The notes beneath the pieces were generated by a model. The model ran no database searches. It saw only the letters and a list, made by a program, of their open reading frames with translations, and was not told where the DNA came from. The position numbers were made by a program, and so were the translations under genes. Shown here piece after piece: positions 9,055 to 16,267 of a DNA stretch of 64,000 nucleotides. The first letter of the stretch is position 1. Each line of letters starts with the position of its first letter. The DNA is from Bacillus sp. (in: firmicutes) (GTDB lineage Bacteria > Bacillota > Bacilli > Bacillales > Bacillaceae): NCBI GenBank assembly GCA_031180805.1, contig JAPSLL010000006.1, positions 62,001 to 126,000 on the forward strand, read 5' to 3'.

Positions 9055-9363
9055 TTAACCTTCCATCCATTCTTCAGCTACTTTAATATCCATTGACAAA
9101 TTTAAGTTCGAATATTTCTTATCTAATTTTTTTAGGCACTCAATATACTTCTGGCTATTTACTTTAGCTGAAATGTCCTCAAAAATTTCACTTAGCCAAT
9201 AAATTTCTTCCTCTGAACAATTATTAAGATAATGAATTGTATCTTCAACGTTTCTGCTGAGTAATTCAGTTAATCTTTGCCAATATTCGTACACTTTTGA
9301 ATCGTTCATATGTAATATTGAACGCTCTATTATAAGTGATTTTACTAGACTTGTGTCGAGCAT
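9055..9363 (-). CDS. Unrecognised helical protein
   Basis: 102 residues starting at the ATG at 9363, seven bases after AGGAGAGG; an upstream in-frame ATG at 9381 would place that site inside the gene. The product is acidic and almost wholly alpha-helical (SEEEIYWLSEIFEDISAKV, YIECLKKLDKKY), with no signal or membrane segment. It resembles the small helical proteins common in Bacillus immunity clusters, but I cannot assign a family. Next on the strand, upstream, is the caspase-like gene, which has its own terminator. Confidence 0.55.
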   Translation of the reverse strand: MLDTSLVKSLIIERSILHMNDSKVYEYWQRLTELLSRNVEDTIHYLNNCSEEEIYWLSEIFEDISAKVNSQKYIECLKKLDKKYSNLNLSMDIKVAEEWMEG

Positions 9364-9399
9364 GTTGTTACCTCTCCTCATGATTCATGTCTTACTTCA

Positions 9400-9437
9400 A
9401 AAAATAATGGCGTTTCCACTTTATGTAGATACGCCAT
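9400..9437 (-). terminator. Terminator of the caspase-like gene
   Basis: On the minus strand ATGGCGT and ACGCCAT (9407-9413 with 9431-9437) form a stem followed by TATTTTTTG. It lies 25 bases after the stop of the gene at 9462-10025. Confidence 0.7.
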
Positions 9438-9461
9438 ATTAATAAGCTAACAATAAACATC

Positions 9462-10025
9462 CTAAAACGATTTTGCTAAATATAATTGATACATCTCTGT
9501 CTCTTGATCAATTGATTTTGCGATTTGAAATGCTTCGTCAAGACTCTTTTTGTTATTGATTACTTCATACATCAATCTTGTAATAAACATCAAGGCGGCA
9601 TTACCATCAATATAATCATTTGGGCCAATATAAGATTTACAACCGCTATGAAGAAATGCCTCCGCAAGATTTTTATGACCTAATGTACATCCATTGCCAA
9701 TGATATGAATATTTTTTAATTTAGTATATTTTTTCACCTGTTGATAATCAAAATACTTACCCTTAGGTTCATTTGTCTCGTAAATATCATCAGCTAATTC
9801 TGTCATACAAAAACGACCTTCATCACCGTGAAAATCGAATATTAAGTAATCACATTGCTTATCTAAATACTCACCTGAAAGAACATCAATTAAATCATTA
9901 GGTCGACCAATCCAATGTACAGTAACTCTTGCTCCAAAACATTCAAGTGTTGAACGAAGTGCAAACGCAGACATATCACAATTCTCTCCAACGACTAAAG
10001 TAATAAATAGCTCTGGTCTACTCAT
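9462..10025 (-). CDS. Stand-alone caspase-like (clan CD) protein
   Basis: 187 residues from an ATG at 10025 preceded by AGGAGA at 8 to 9 bases; a longer start at 10067 lacks a site. The fold pattern is that of clan CD cysteine peptidases (caspase/CHAT). A hydrophobic strand ends in the catalytic His-Gly (YLIFDFHGDE, His66-Gly67). About 45 residues later another hydrophobic strand ends in Gly-Cys (NIHIIGNGCTLG, Cys113). A later YIGPNDYIDGNAA loop fits a CHAT-type substrate-pocket region. There is no signal peptide and no fused repeat or sensor domain. Similar Bacillus proteins have, as I recall, been annotated as delta-aminolevulinic acid dehydratase, which these motifs do not support. Its partner or substrate is unknown. 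Confidence 0.65.
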   Translation of the reverse strand: MSRPELFITLVVGENCDMSAFALRSTLECFGARVTVHWIGRPNDLIDVLSGEYLDKQCDYLIFDFHGDEGRFCMTELADDIYETNEPKGKYFDYQQVKKYTKLKNIHIIGNGCTLGHKNLAEAFLHSGCKSYIGPNDYIDGNAALMFITRLMYEVINNKKSLDEAFQIAKSIDQETEMYQLYLAKSF

Positions 10026-10122
10026 TATCTCTTCTCCTATTTTTATAATGATATTATTGTATTTCACCTAGAAGTGAACTATTCTTTAAAGAAATAAATT
10101 GAAGTCGGCTTCTACTATTCAG

Positions 10123-10968
10123 CTAAATACCATAAAACTTTAAATTTTCAATTATCATTGACTTATATTTACTCAGTTCATATTGTGAATTATTGATTTT
10201 CACCTTATTTATTTTAAGCCTATCAAATATTTCGTTTTCAATATCTCTTCTTGCTTCTAATACTTTCATCGTTCCATCCAAACCGGTGTAGCCATTTATT
10301 TTTCCATATCCTTGAGTTGTATAATAGTCAATAAATCCATCAGACCATTCTTTTGAGCGTTCTTTAACAGCCTTTTTGAATGAAAATTCTAAATCATCCT
10401 GATTGATATAAATCAAGATTGGATTTAAATTTTCGATGATTTCCGTTAATGTGATGACATAATTTACAACGTTCTCTTTTTTCTCACCATATTTAATCAT
10501 TCCGATTGTTACTGGATTTTGTATAAAGCAGCATTCAAAGATATACGTGAGATGTTCATTTTCTGCATTTCCTGCAAATTTCCTCCATTTTTCAGTGATT
10601 AAATGCTTATTTACTTCAAATGGTAATTCATAAATATCATTTTTTATAATCATATTGAATAATTTGTCAGGGAATTTTGCGCCATATTCATTTTTTATTT
10701 TTTTATATGGTAATAAGCATTTGTTTCCCATCATCGTAACTTTCTCTTGAAAGACTTCTTTAAAATGTCCACAATTCACTAACAAACTTTCGAATTCTAT
10801 ACTCGTAAAACAAGCTACCCCATCATAATCAGCAGGGTGATTTAAATTTCCTTCTAAAAATAATTCAGAAACGATATTTTTTTCAATTAGAATATCATTG
10901 ATGATACTTGCAGTCGTAGATTTTCCAAACCCAGGAAGCCCTTCTACTATTATCAATTTTGTATTCAA
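10123..10968 (-). CDS. P-loop nucleotide-binding protein, kinase-like
   Basis: 281 residues. The N-terminus has a classical Walker A motif GLPGFGKST (10-18) after a beta strand (KLIIVE), as in small-molecule kinases and AAA-like NTPases. Further visible blocks are a hydrophobic strand with YIFECCFIQNPV (middle) and NPILIYINQDDLEFSFKKAV, which resembles the lid/base-recognition end of thymidylate-kinase-like proteins. No membrane segment. The ATG is preceded by a weak GGGGCCGAT element. It is upstream of the caspase-like gene on the same strand, 97 bases away, so co-transcription is possible. The substrate is unknown. Confidence 0.6.
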   Translation of the reverse strand: MNTKLIIVEGLPGFGKSTTASIINDILIEKNIVSELFLEGNLNHPADYDGVACFTSIEFESLLVNCGHFKEVFQEKVTMMGNKCLLPYKKIKNEYGAKFPDKLFNMIIKNDIYELPFEVNKHLITEKWRKFAGNAENEHLTYIFECCFIQNPVTIGMIKYGEKKENVVNYVITLTEIIENLNPILIYINQDDLEFSFKKAVKERSKEWSDGFIDYYTTQGYGKINGYTGLDGTMKVLEARRDIENEIFDRLKINKVKINNSQYELSKYKSMIIENLKFYGI

Positions 10969-11084
10969 AATATCGGCCCCTATCTATAAAAATACAAAAA
11001 AGTAATTTGCAACTTTTAGAAAACAAAGAGCTACATCTAAGAATAGCGAACTAACTATCTCTACATTCTAGCTATTATTCTTCT

Positions 11085-11840
11085 TTAACCGCGAATAAAT
11101 CCACCTTCTGAATGAATAATTTGTCCAGTTATCCATTTAGCCTCATCACTTGCTAGAAAAGCGATAATCCGCGCCGCATCGTCTGGTTCACCAATGCGTC
11201 CCATCGGAAATTTTGGCATTAGAAATTTTCTTATTTCATCAGTCATCCAAGTCGAATCTGTTGGTCCTGGATTCACAGCATTAACAGTAATGCCGAATGG
11301 TGCAAGTTCTTGTGCCAACGATCTAGTAAAGGCTGAAATCGCTCCTTTAGTTGCAGAATAAGCTAACTCTCCTGCCATTGGGCCTAAATCTTGTCCTGAT
11401 GTTATATTGATTATTCTTCCTGATTGTAAATTGGACTTTTCAAATCGACGGGCAAATTCAACAGATAGAAGAAACGTTGCTCTCATATTAACAGCATAAT
11501 GTAGATCAAGTATTTTAGCATCTAACTGTAAATAACCATTACTTGTTGAATGTGCTGCATTATTAACTAAAATAGATGGCTCGCCTAATTTGTCAGAAAC
11601 ACGATTAAGGATTGTACATGCTGCATTTGCATCAGATAAATCTATTTTCATTTCTCCACACAACACATTCATATTTTCGATCTCTTGACGGAAATTAATT
11701 ATCCAATCGCGATTAGAATTCCAGTGTGTAAAGAAAATATTTGTACCATAAGAAGCTAATTTTCGGCAAATAGCTGTTCCGATCTCTTTTTCACCGCTTG
11801 CACCTGTAACGATTGCAATTTTACCTTGTAAATAATTCAT
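11085..11840 (-). CDS. Short-chain dehydrogenase/reductase (FabG-like)
   Basis: The 251-residue enzyme starts at the ATG at 11840, with GGGGG 7 bases upstream; longer in-frame starts lack a site. A Rossmann fold is indicated by VTGASGEKEIGTAIC (11-25), which has two residues more than the usual TGxxxGIG turn. NNAA is at 93-96, the catalytic Ser is near 148 (ITSGQ), and Tyr161-x3-Lys165 (YSATK) is intact. The C-terminus GQIIHSEGGFIRG is typical of classical SDRs. It probably oxidises or reduces a hydroxyl/keto group with NAD(P)H; the substrate cannot be predicted. A U-tailed terminator lies about 60 bases upstream, so transcription must start between that terminator and the gene or read through it. 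Confidence 0.85.
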   Translation of the reverse strand: MNYLQGKIAIVTGASGEKEIGTAICRKLASYGTNIFFTHWNSNRDWIINFRQEIENMNVLCGEMKIDLSDANAACTILNRVSDKLGEPSILVNNAAHSTSNGYLQLDAKILDLHYAVNMRATFLLSVEFARRFEKSNLQSGRIINITSGQDLGPMAGELAYSATKGAISAFTRSLAQELAPFGITVNAVNPGPTDSTWMTDEIRKFLMPKFPMGRIGEPDDAARIIAFLASDEAKWITGQIIHSEGGFIRG

Positions 11841-11897
11841 TGATATACCCCCAATTAATAGGGATACTTGATGTGGTTCAAGAGATGTATATATTGT

Positions 11898-11933
11898 AAA
11901 AAAACTGAGCAATCCCGAAAAGGACTGCCCAGT
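11898..11933 (-). terminator. Intrinsic terminator upstream of the SDR gene
   Basis: On the minus strand GGACTGCCCAGT (11922-11933) and ACTGAGCAATCC (11904-11915) mark the two arms of a 12-bp stem, followed by seven U residues. Just before it the minus strand reads ...IKIITGMHGVEL and a stop, which looks like the C-terminus of a lost gene. It may be the terminator of that remnant or an attenuator of the SDR gene. Confidence 0.75.
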
Positions 11934-11964
11934 CGTTGGATATTATAACTCCACACCATGCATC

Positions 11965-12062
11965 CCTGTAATGATTTTAATTTAAATAAATAGACAGACT
12001 ACCCCTTTATGAGGTATACGTAATCGTAATCTATTTATTATTAATTAATTGTTCATTACAGG
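11965..12062. repeat. 98-bp imperfect palindrome
   Basis: CCTGTAATGA (11965-11974) and TCATTACAGG (12053-12062) are exact 10-bp inverted ends. Inside them AAATAGA and TCTATTT, and then a central TACCCC/GAGGTA hairpin (about 12000-12015), nest in the same order. The linking arms are AT-rich and imperfect. No transposase or clear target duplication is visible. It may be a miniature element or an RNA structure, or in part a chance product of AT-rich decayed DNA. Confidence 0.45.
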
Positions 12063-12129
12063 ACATTCCACATGTAGAATCTTAATTCCCCTTTCAATAC
12101 ATCTCTAATCTCATCATACTTACATAATT

Positions 12130-12151
12130 GGTAAAATACAACAATTTTACC
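12130..12151 (-). terminator. Hairpin after the gene at 12171-12782
   Basis: GGTAAAAT (12130-12137) and ATTTTACC (12144-12151) form an 8-bp stem 20 bases past the stop of the minus-strand gene. No U-run follows, so termination is uncertain. Between it and the palindrome the minus strand reads FYQLCKYDEIRDVLKGELRF..., a possible gene fragment. Confidence 0.4.
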
Positions 12152-12170
12152 GAAAAAATTTCAACGTTTG

Positions 12171-12782
12171 TTAAGTACAAATTGCCCACTGAAGCAAAAA
12201 ATATTGACTATGCGTCTGCCCAAATATGTAATCATATAGATGTCCTTTTTTAACTCGTATTGAGCTAAATTGATTTACTCCGCTAATCATTATTTTAGGA
12301 GCATTCACTTTAAATAAAATCCGTTTAAAACTGCTAACAAAATCATCATTAATTATTTCAATAAAAACTTGTTCGTATGGGTCAGCACTTGGAAAATACT
12401 CATTGATCCAGATATTTTTTAATGCGGTAAGCCATTCTTCATCAGTAGGGTCAGGATCATCACTCGTTTCCCATTCCTCTTGGTCAAACATTTCTTTTTT
12501 AAAGATTGCAGAAAATGCTTCTTGAATCGAATCAAATTGATTTCTTTCAGCGAATATTAATTGTATTCGCTCGCGATTCTCCCAATATTCATATACATTA
12601 AAGGATAAATTTGCTAAATTAGCATTTGCAATTTGTCTGGCAAAAGCATCATGATTTTCTAATAATTCATAAATTTCATTTTTCACCAATATCCTCAACC
12701 CTTCTTCAGCCATTGTATCGTTAACAAAAAATAAATGCGTTCCTACATACTGTAGAAACGCATGATAAACAAAAGTTTGCAA
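12171..12782 (-). CDS. Unrecognised soluble acidic protein
   Basis: 203 residues with an open frame from a TTG at 12782, which has AGGA only three bases upstream; an ATG 23 codons later has no ribosome site, so the start is uncertain. No signal peptide or membrane helix. The middle is acidic and proline-spotted (DQEEWETSDDPDPTDEEW). Aromatic-rich segments surround it, and the C-terminus (LYDYIFGQTHSQYFLLQW) looks like strand-helix packing. An imperfect inverted repeat GCGTTTCTAC/GTAGGAACGC (12737-12761) lies within the first codons and may form an mRNA hairpin. I do not recognise a family. It follows the rlmA-like gene on the same strand after 54 bases. Confidence 0.5.
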   Translation of the reverse strand: MQTFVYHAFLQYVGTHLFFVNDTMAEEGLRILVKNEIYELLENHDAFARQIANANLANLSFNVYEYWENRERIQLIFAERNQFDSIQEAFSAIFKKEMFDQEEWETSDDPDPTDEEWLTALKNIWINEYFPSADPYEQVFIEIINDDFVSSFKRILFKVNAPKIMISGVNQFSSIRVKKGHLYDYIFGQTHSQYFLLQWAICT

Positions 12783-12836
12783 TTGTCCTGAATAACAATA
12801 AGCAAAATTATATTTACATCTAAATGTTTCGCTTGC

Positions 12837-13772
12837 TTACACTTGTTTTTTCCCGACTAATAAATCAAAATCGATAGTAATTTGAGCAGAATCCTTTATA
12901 AAAGATTTTACTCGTTCTTCTGTTGTCCCCCAAGTTAATGGCGTCATTTGAACTAAAGACTGTAAAGAAGATTTATTTAGTCTTGCTTTATAGCTTAATC
13001 TTGAGATATCTACTAATTGAAAACTTTCGGTAAACCTTTCCACTATCTCTTTATTAGAATAGCTCGTTTTTTCGGGTTTTAGGGAAAGATGCTCCCTTAA
13101 CTCTATTAAGTAACCACTTTGAGGAACAACTTTAATCACTAAGCCGTCCTCATGTAACAGTCTATTAAATTCAGCATAGTTTGAGGGTGATAAGATATTT
13201 ACAATATAATCAAACTGTGCCTGCTTAAAAGGTGTGTTTGCAAGGTCTGCAACAGCCCAAATATGCTCTGAATAGTTCTTTGCAGCTATTAAGATTCCTT
13301 CTTTAGAAAGATCGATCCCAACTCCAATTACTTTATGAGAATGTTCAGAGTTGACAATATTGCAAATAGTATCAAGATGTGAACCTTCACCACACCCCAT
13401 ATCAAGGATAGAGCTTGCTTTTTTTGTTTTACCAATATGATTTTTTATGACATTTGCTATCGTTTGGCTCAAAGACTCAAAAAAGTCACTTTCATTAAAA
13501 AGCTTTCTCCGCGCTTCAAAAAGTTCCTTGCTGTATTTACTTTTGACATATCTAGTCGTTAAATTAATGTATCCTTGCTTAGCAAAATCAAACGTATGAA
13601 GATTTAAGCAGATTAAGCTCTTTAAATCGCTCACCTTCATAGACGAATGACAAATAGGACAAGCAAAAATCGATTCATAATTCCTTACAAAACTTACATT
13701 CATTATTCTTTTATTTTCTTGTAACAAAGAAGTCACCTCATTCATTCGTTTTTTAATAAATGAAAAAGGCAT
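12837..13772 (-). CDS. 23S rRNA (guanine-N1) methyltransferase, RlmA family
   Basis: 311 residues from an ATG at 13772, with GAGGG 11 bases upstream (a TTG at 13778 is the alternative). The N-terminal zinc site is formed by Cys38, Cys41 (CPIC), Cys55 and His59 in the pattern ...ICLNLHTFDFAKQGYINL, the hallmark of RlmA(I)/RlmA(II)/TlrB. A SAM-binding motif I follows (SILDMGCGEGSH, about 121-132), then GVGIDLSKEGI and the LSPSNYAEFNRLL motif. The family methylates N1 of G745 or G748 in hairpin 35 of 23S rRNA. The RlmA(II)/TlrB branch contributes to tylosin-type macrolide resistance. Which base is targeted here cannot be decided by eye. Confidence 0.87.
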   Translation of the reverse strand: MPFSFIKKRMNEVTSLLQENKRIMNVSFVRNYESIFACPICHSSMKVSDLKSLICLNLHTFDFAKQGYINLTTRYVKSKYSKELFEARRKLFNESDFFESLSQTIANVIKNHIGKTKKASSILDMGCGEGSHLDTICNIVNSEHSHKVIGVGIDLSKEGILIAAKNYSEHIWAVADLANTPFKQAQFDYIVNILSPSNYAEFNRLLHEDGLVIKVVPQSGYLIELREHLSLKPEKTSYSNKEIVERFTESFQLVDISRLSYKARLNKSSLQSLVQMTPLTWGTTEERVKSFIKDSAQITIDFDLLVGKKQV

Positions 13773-13880
13773 AGACAAATAAACCCTCTTATATTTTTTA
13801 AAAAAATAAGTGGATTAGAAGCATTATGTCTATACCCATTTTTATCTATAACGAATGAATTGAATAATCATCAAGATAAC

Positions 13881-13896
13881 TCCTTTATATAGCAAT
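13881..13896. repeat. 16-bp direct repeat, copy 1
   Basis: TCCTTTATATAGCAAT occurs here and again at 14258-14273 in the same orientation, bracketing the SinI-like micropeptide gene. It may be a regulatory site or the scar of an insertion. Confidence 0.5.
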
Positions 13897-14062
13897 AGGG
13901 ATTACACCCAAATTAATGGTAACAAGACTATTTCTAATTTGCAAATAAATGCTTACAGAACTTTTTGCCTATTTTCTACATAATACTAAAAACAATGAAA
14001 CAAAACTAAATTTTTATACGTCATCATTATCATAATAGTAGAAATTGGTGAACTTGGAGGTT

Positions 14063-14176
14063 ATGACAATTTGCACACGAGAGGATTGGATTGAACTATT
14101 TTTGGAAGCAAAGGAATTAGGTTTATCCGTTGAAGAGGTAAAAGACTTTTTGGATAGTTTGAAAGGAGAAAATTGA
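14063..14176 (+). CDS. SinI-type anti-repressor micropeptide
   Basis: A 37-residue ORF (MTICTREDWIELFLEAKEL...SVEEVKDFLDSLKGEN). It matches the SinI/SlrA dimerisation motif: (E/D)W-x-E-L-x-x-E-A-K-x-x-x-(I/L)-S-x-E-E-(I/V)-x-x-(F/Y)-L. In B. subtilis SinI binds the repressor SinR and releases biofilm matrix genes. TTGGAGG precedes the ATG by only 2 bases, which is short; the motif match is the main support. No SinR or SlrR gene is in the window, so its partner would be elsewhere. It stands alone in about 550 bases of intergenic DNA (13790-14343), flanked by a 16-bp direct repeat. The B. subtilis protein is longer (57 residues), with a C-terminal tail absent here. Confidence 0.7.
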   Translation: MTICTREDWIELFLEAKELGLSVEEVKDFLDSLKGEN

Positions 14177-14257
14177 CTTCTTGGAGGGATTTTGAGTTGA
14201 GTCTATAAAATTTTTAGCTTGTTATTGGATATAAAAACTGTTTTTGCAAACGAAAAT

Positions 14258-14273
14258 TCCTTTATATAGCAAT
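14258..14273. repeat. 16-bp direct repeat, copy 2
   Basis: The second exact copy of TCCTTTATATAGCAAT, 377 bases after the first (13881-13896). Confidence 0.5.
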
Positions 14274-14295
14274 CATTGTTTTCTTAGTAATGAAT

Positions 14296-14335
14296 AAAAA
14301 GCTATGTATCAACTGATTATAATCGATACATAGCT
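14296..14335 (-). terminator. Terminator of the doxX-thioredoxin operon
   Basis: AGCTATGTATC (14300-14310) pairs perfectly with GATACATAGCT (14325-14335). Read on the minus strand it is followed by UUUUUAUU. It begins 9 bases after the stop of the thioredoxin-like gene. Confidence 0.85.
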
Positions 14336-14343
14336 CTTCTATA

Positions 14344-14814
14344 TTATATGTTTTTCCATTCATTTAATAGATTACGGAAATAGTCTTCTGTATTAGCCCC
14401 TTCTGTTCGATCAACCTCTTTACCATCTTTAAAGTGAACAAGTGTTGGAGTTGCTTCAATTCCGTAGCGATTCCAACCATCGTCAAATTCTAATAAGTTA
14501 AATTGTTCAATTTCAACATCTACATCTTCAGCTACAGGCATAAGAATAGGTGTTGTTGCTTTACAATGAACACATGTTGGGCTAAAGAAGTAAACAAATG
14601 TATCCTCTTTATTTTCTAATTTTGTTTCTAGCTCTTCTGGAAGAATAATATTCTGGTAATTAGGGTCGTCTAATTGTTCAATCGTTGCTGGATTCAACTC
14701 ACTTTTCCCGTATACATTTCCTTCAGCAGCCTGTTTGTTTTGATATATTGTGATAAAAGTTAATGATCCGAAAAGAACAAGGATCAAAGCGCCAAAAATT
14801 AATATCTTTTTCAT
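14344..14814 (-). CDS. Membrane-anchored thioredoxin-like protein
   Basis: 156 residues. An N-terminal hydrophobic anchor (about 4-24) is followed by an extracytoplasmic thioredoxin fold with the redox motif CVHC (Cys81, Cys84) in FFSPTCVHCKATTP and the cis-Pro loop IEATPTLVHF. It probably reduces, oxidises or isomerises disulfides, or takes part in electron transfer, outside the membrane. It lacks the extra insertion of TlpA/ResA proteins. AAGGAAGG precedes the ATG. It is the second gene after doxX (124-base gap) and ends at a strong terminator. The upstream doxX carries a BlaI-type operator, so this gene is probably in the same regulon. Confidence 0.85.
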   Translation of the reverse strand: MKKILIFGALILVLFGSLTFITIYQNKQAAEGNVYGKSELNPATIEQLDDPNYQNIILPEELETKLENKEDTFVYFFSPTCVHCKATTPILMPVAEDVDVEIEQFNLLEFDDGWNRYGIEATPTLVHFKDGKEVDRTEGANTEDYFRNLLNEWKNI

Positions 14815-14938
14815 TTTATTGACCTTCCTTTTTTTTAAACGAGTAAGTTTTTTTCGATAGTTAATCTATTTAGAATTAGAAAAGAAAGTACTGCTTCATC
14901 CTTCTGAGGGGCCATCCGGCTTTTCCTTTAGAATATTT

Positions 14939-15349
14939 TTATATTTTTTCCTCAACTGTTTTGAATGACCGTTTAGGTAGCATGGAATCAATACTTAAAA
15001 TCGTATTTCCTTTGAAGAAAAGGTAAATTGCAACTGCCATTAAAACGATATCAAGCTCATATCCTCCTAGAAAACCATTTCCGATTTTAACCATCAAAAT
15101 CGCTCCAAGCATAATAACAGCAAATATAGCAGAAATAACCCTTGTTCCAACACCAATAATCAAAGCTAGACCTCCAACTACTTCAATGCCCCCTACTATA
15201 TATGCCATAAATCCAGGCAGGCCAATGGACGAAAAAAACCCAGCCGTATTCTCAATTCCCCCTTGAAACTTGTCAAACCCATGCATAAAGAAAGTAAAAC
15301 CTAACACAAGCCTTAAAATAACTGCTCCAATTTCTCCAGTTTTGTTCAT
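14939..15349 (-). CDS. DoxX family membrane protein
   Basis: 136 residues with four hydrophobic helices. The DoxX pattern is clear: RLVLGFTFFMHGFDKFQGG, then FFSSIGLPGFMAYIVGGIEVVGGLALIIG and a final helix FLGGYELDIVLMAVAIYLFF. DoxX proteins are quinol-linked or membrane redox partners in several bacteria (for example with SodA and SseA in mycobacteria) and often sit beside thiol-redox proteins, as here. TAGGAGGAAATACTTT precedes the ATG. A palindromic BlaI-type operator lies 26 to 44 bases upstream of the start codon. Its upstream neighbours on the same strand are the M56 sensor and the BlaI-like repressor. Confidence 0.9.
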   Translation of the reverse strand: MNKTGEIGAVILRLVLGFTFFMHGFDKFQGGIENTAGFFSSIGLPGFMAYIVGGIEVVGGLALIIGVGTRVISAIFAVIMLGAILMVKIGNGFLGGYELDIVLMAVAIYLFFKGNTILSIDSMLPKRSFKTVEEKI

Positions 15350-15374
15350 AAAGTATTTCCTCCTAATAATTATT

Positions 15375-15393
15375 ACACTACATTTTGTAGTGT
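15375..15393 (-). promoter_or_regulatory. BlaI-type operator upstream of doxX
   Basis: ACACTACATTTTGTAGTGT is a palindrome with 8-bp arms around TTT. Its core, CACTAC-N5-GTAGTG, is identical in arms and spacing to the dyad before the BlaI-like gene (16694-16710). Known BlaI/MecI sites have a TACTACA...TGTAGTA core, so this is a strong candidate operator for the adjacent repressor. Confidence 0.82.
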
Positions 15394-15409
15394 TTATTTA
15401 TAAAAAATT

Positions 15410-16267
15410 TTAGGCAAGAGTAATAAACATCATGCCTATGAGTAATAGCAATACATAAATAGAAATAAAAATTGAAATTGGTTTTATTTTTACAGGAATG
15501 TCTCTGTTTGGACTAACCAATTGCTGCAGCCTATAGTTAATCGATTCACCTGAAAACTGAACGGCTAACGGAACAGGTTTATTAGCAAGATGGTGTCGAA
15601 TAAGCTTTAGGAGGGCACTACTTAACCCTATTTGTGAACCCATATGCCTAATCGCATATTCATCTGCAAGAATTTCACAAATGATTTTGTAATTTTGATA
15701 ACACCACTTCGTTAGCGGAATAAACCATAACGACTGAGCGATGATTTGAAGAATAAAGATCATTAACGGATCTCGATTATTTTGATGAAATCTTTCATGC
15801 TCAATTACTGCCTTTAATTCCTCTTCCTCTAGTAAATCAATTAAAGTTGTAGATAAAACAATTGATGGACGTCTTATTCCCATTGTAAAAGCAAGTGATT
15901 GTTCACTCTTTACAATTGATATTTCATTTTTGAGCCTATATTTTTCACTGTAAATTCTCGTTAACTCTCTATCTTTTATAATTAATATTCTCTTTTTTAA
16001 TCTAAAAAACATAATAAACTGCTCAATTATTTTGTATACTGTCAATACTAATGTAAAAGCAATTAGCGCATTAATAATCGAAATTGCGATAACATAATAA
16101 ATTGAATTCTCTCGAAATAAACTTAAACAAAACTTAAAAAAGTTTAAGTTAATATGTACTCCAAAAATCAAATGTGTCAAAAACATTCCCATTTGTATCC
16201 ATACACATGTTGCTAAAAGTAGACTGAGAGTTAAAAGGTATACTGATTTTTTTTTCCACCACATCAT
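15410..16267 (-). CDS. BlaR1/MecR1-like M56 membrane metallopeptidase without sensor domain
   Basis: 285 residues with four predicted membrane helices (near 8-30, 56-80, 168-186 and 262-284). The zinc peptidase motif HERFH (157-161) is intact in ELKAVIEHERFHQNNRDP, with the downstream glutamate region CEILADEYA (197-205). The protein stops soon after the last helix, so the extracellular penicillin-binding sensor of BlaR1 is absent. The signal must be something else, perhaps envelope or redox stress. Its ATG overlaps the repressor stop (ATGA), so the two are translationally coupled. It probably cleaves or triggers cleavage of the BlaI-like repressor. Confidence 0.88.
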   Translation of the reverse strand: MMWWKKKSVYLLTLSLLLATCVWIQMGMFLTHLIFGVHINLNFFKFCLSLFRENSIYYVIAISIINALIAFTLVLTVYKIIEQFIMFFRLKKRILIIKDRELTRIYSEKYRLKNEISIVKSEQSLAFTMGIRRPSIVLSTTLIDLLEEEELKAVIEHERFHQNNRDPLMIFILQIIAQSLWFIPLTKWCYQNYKIICEILADEYAIRHMGSQIGLSSALLKLIRHHLANKPVPLAVQFSGESINYRLQQLVSPNRDIPVKIKPISIFISIYVLLLLIGMMFITLA

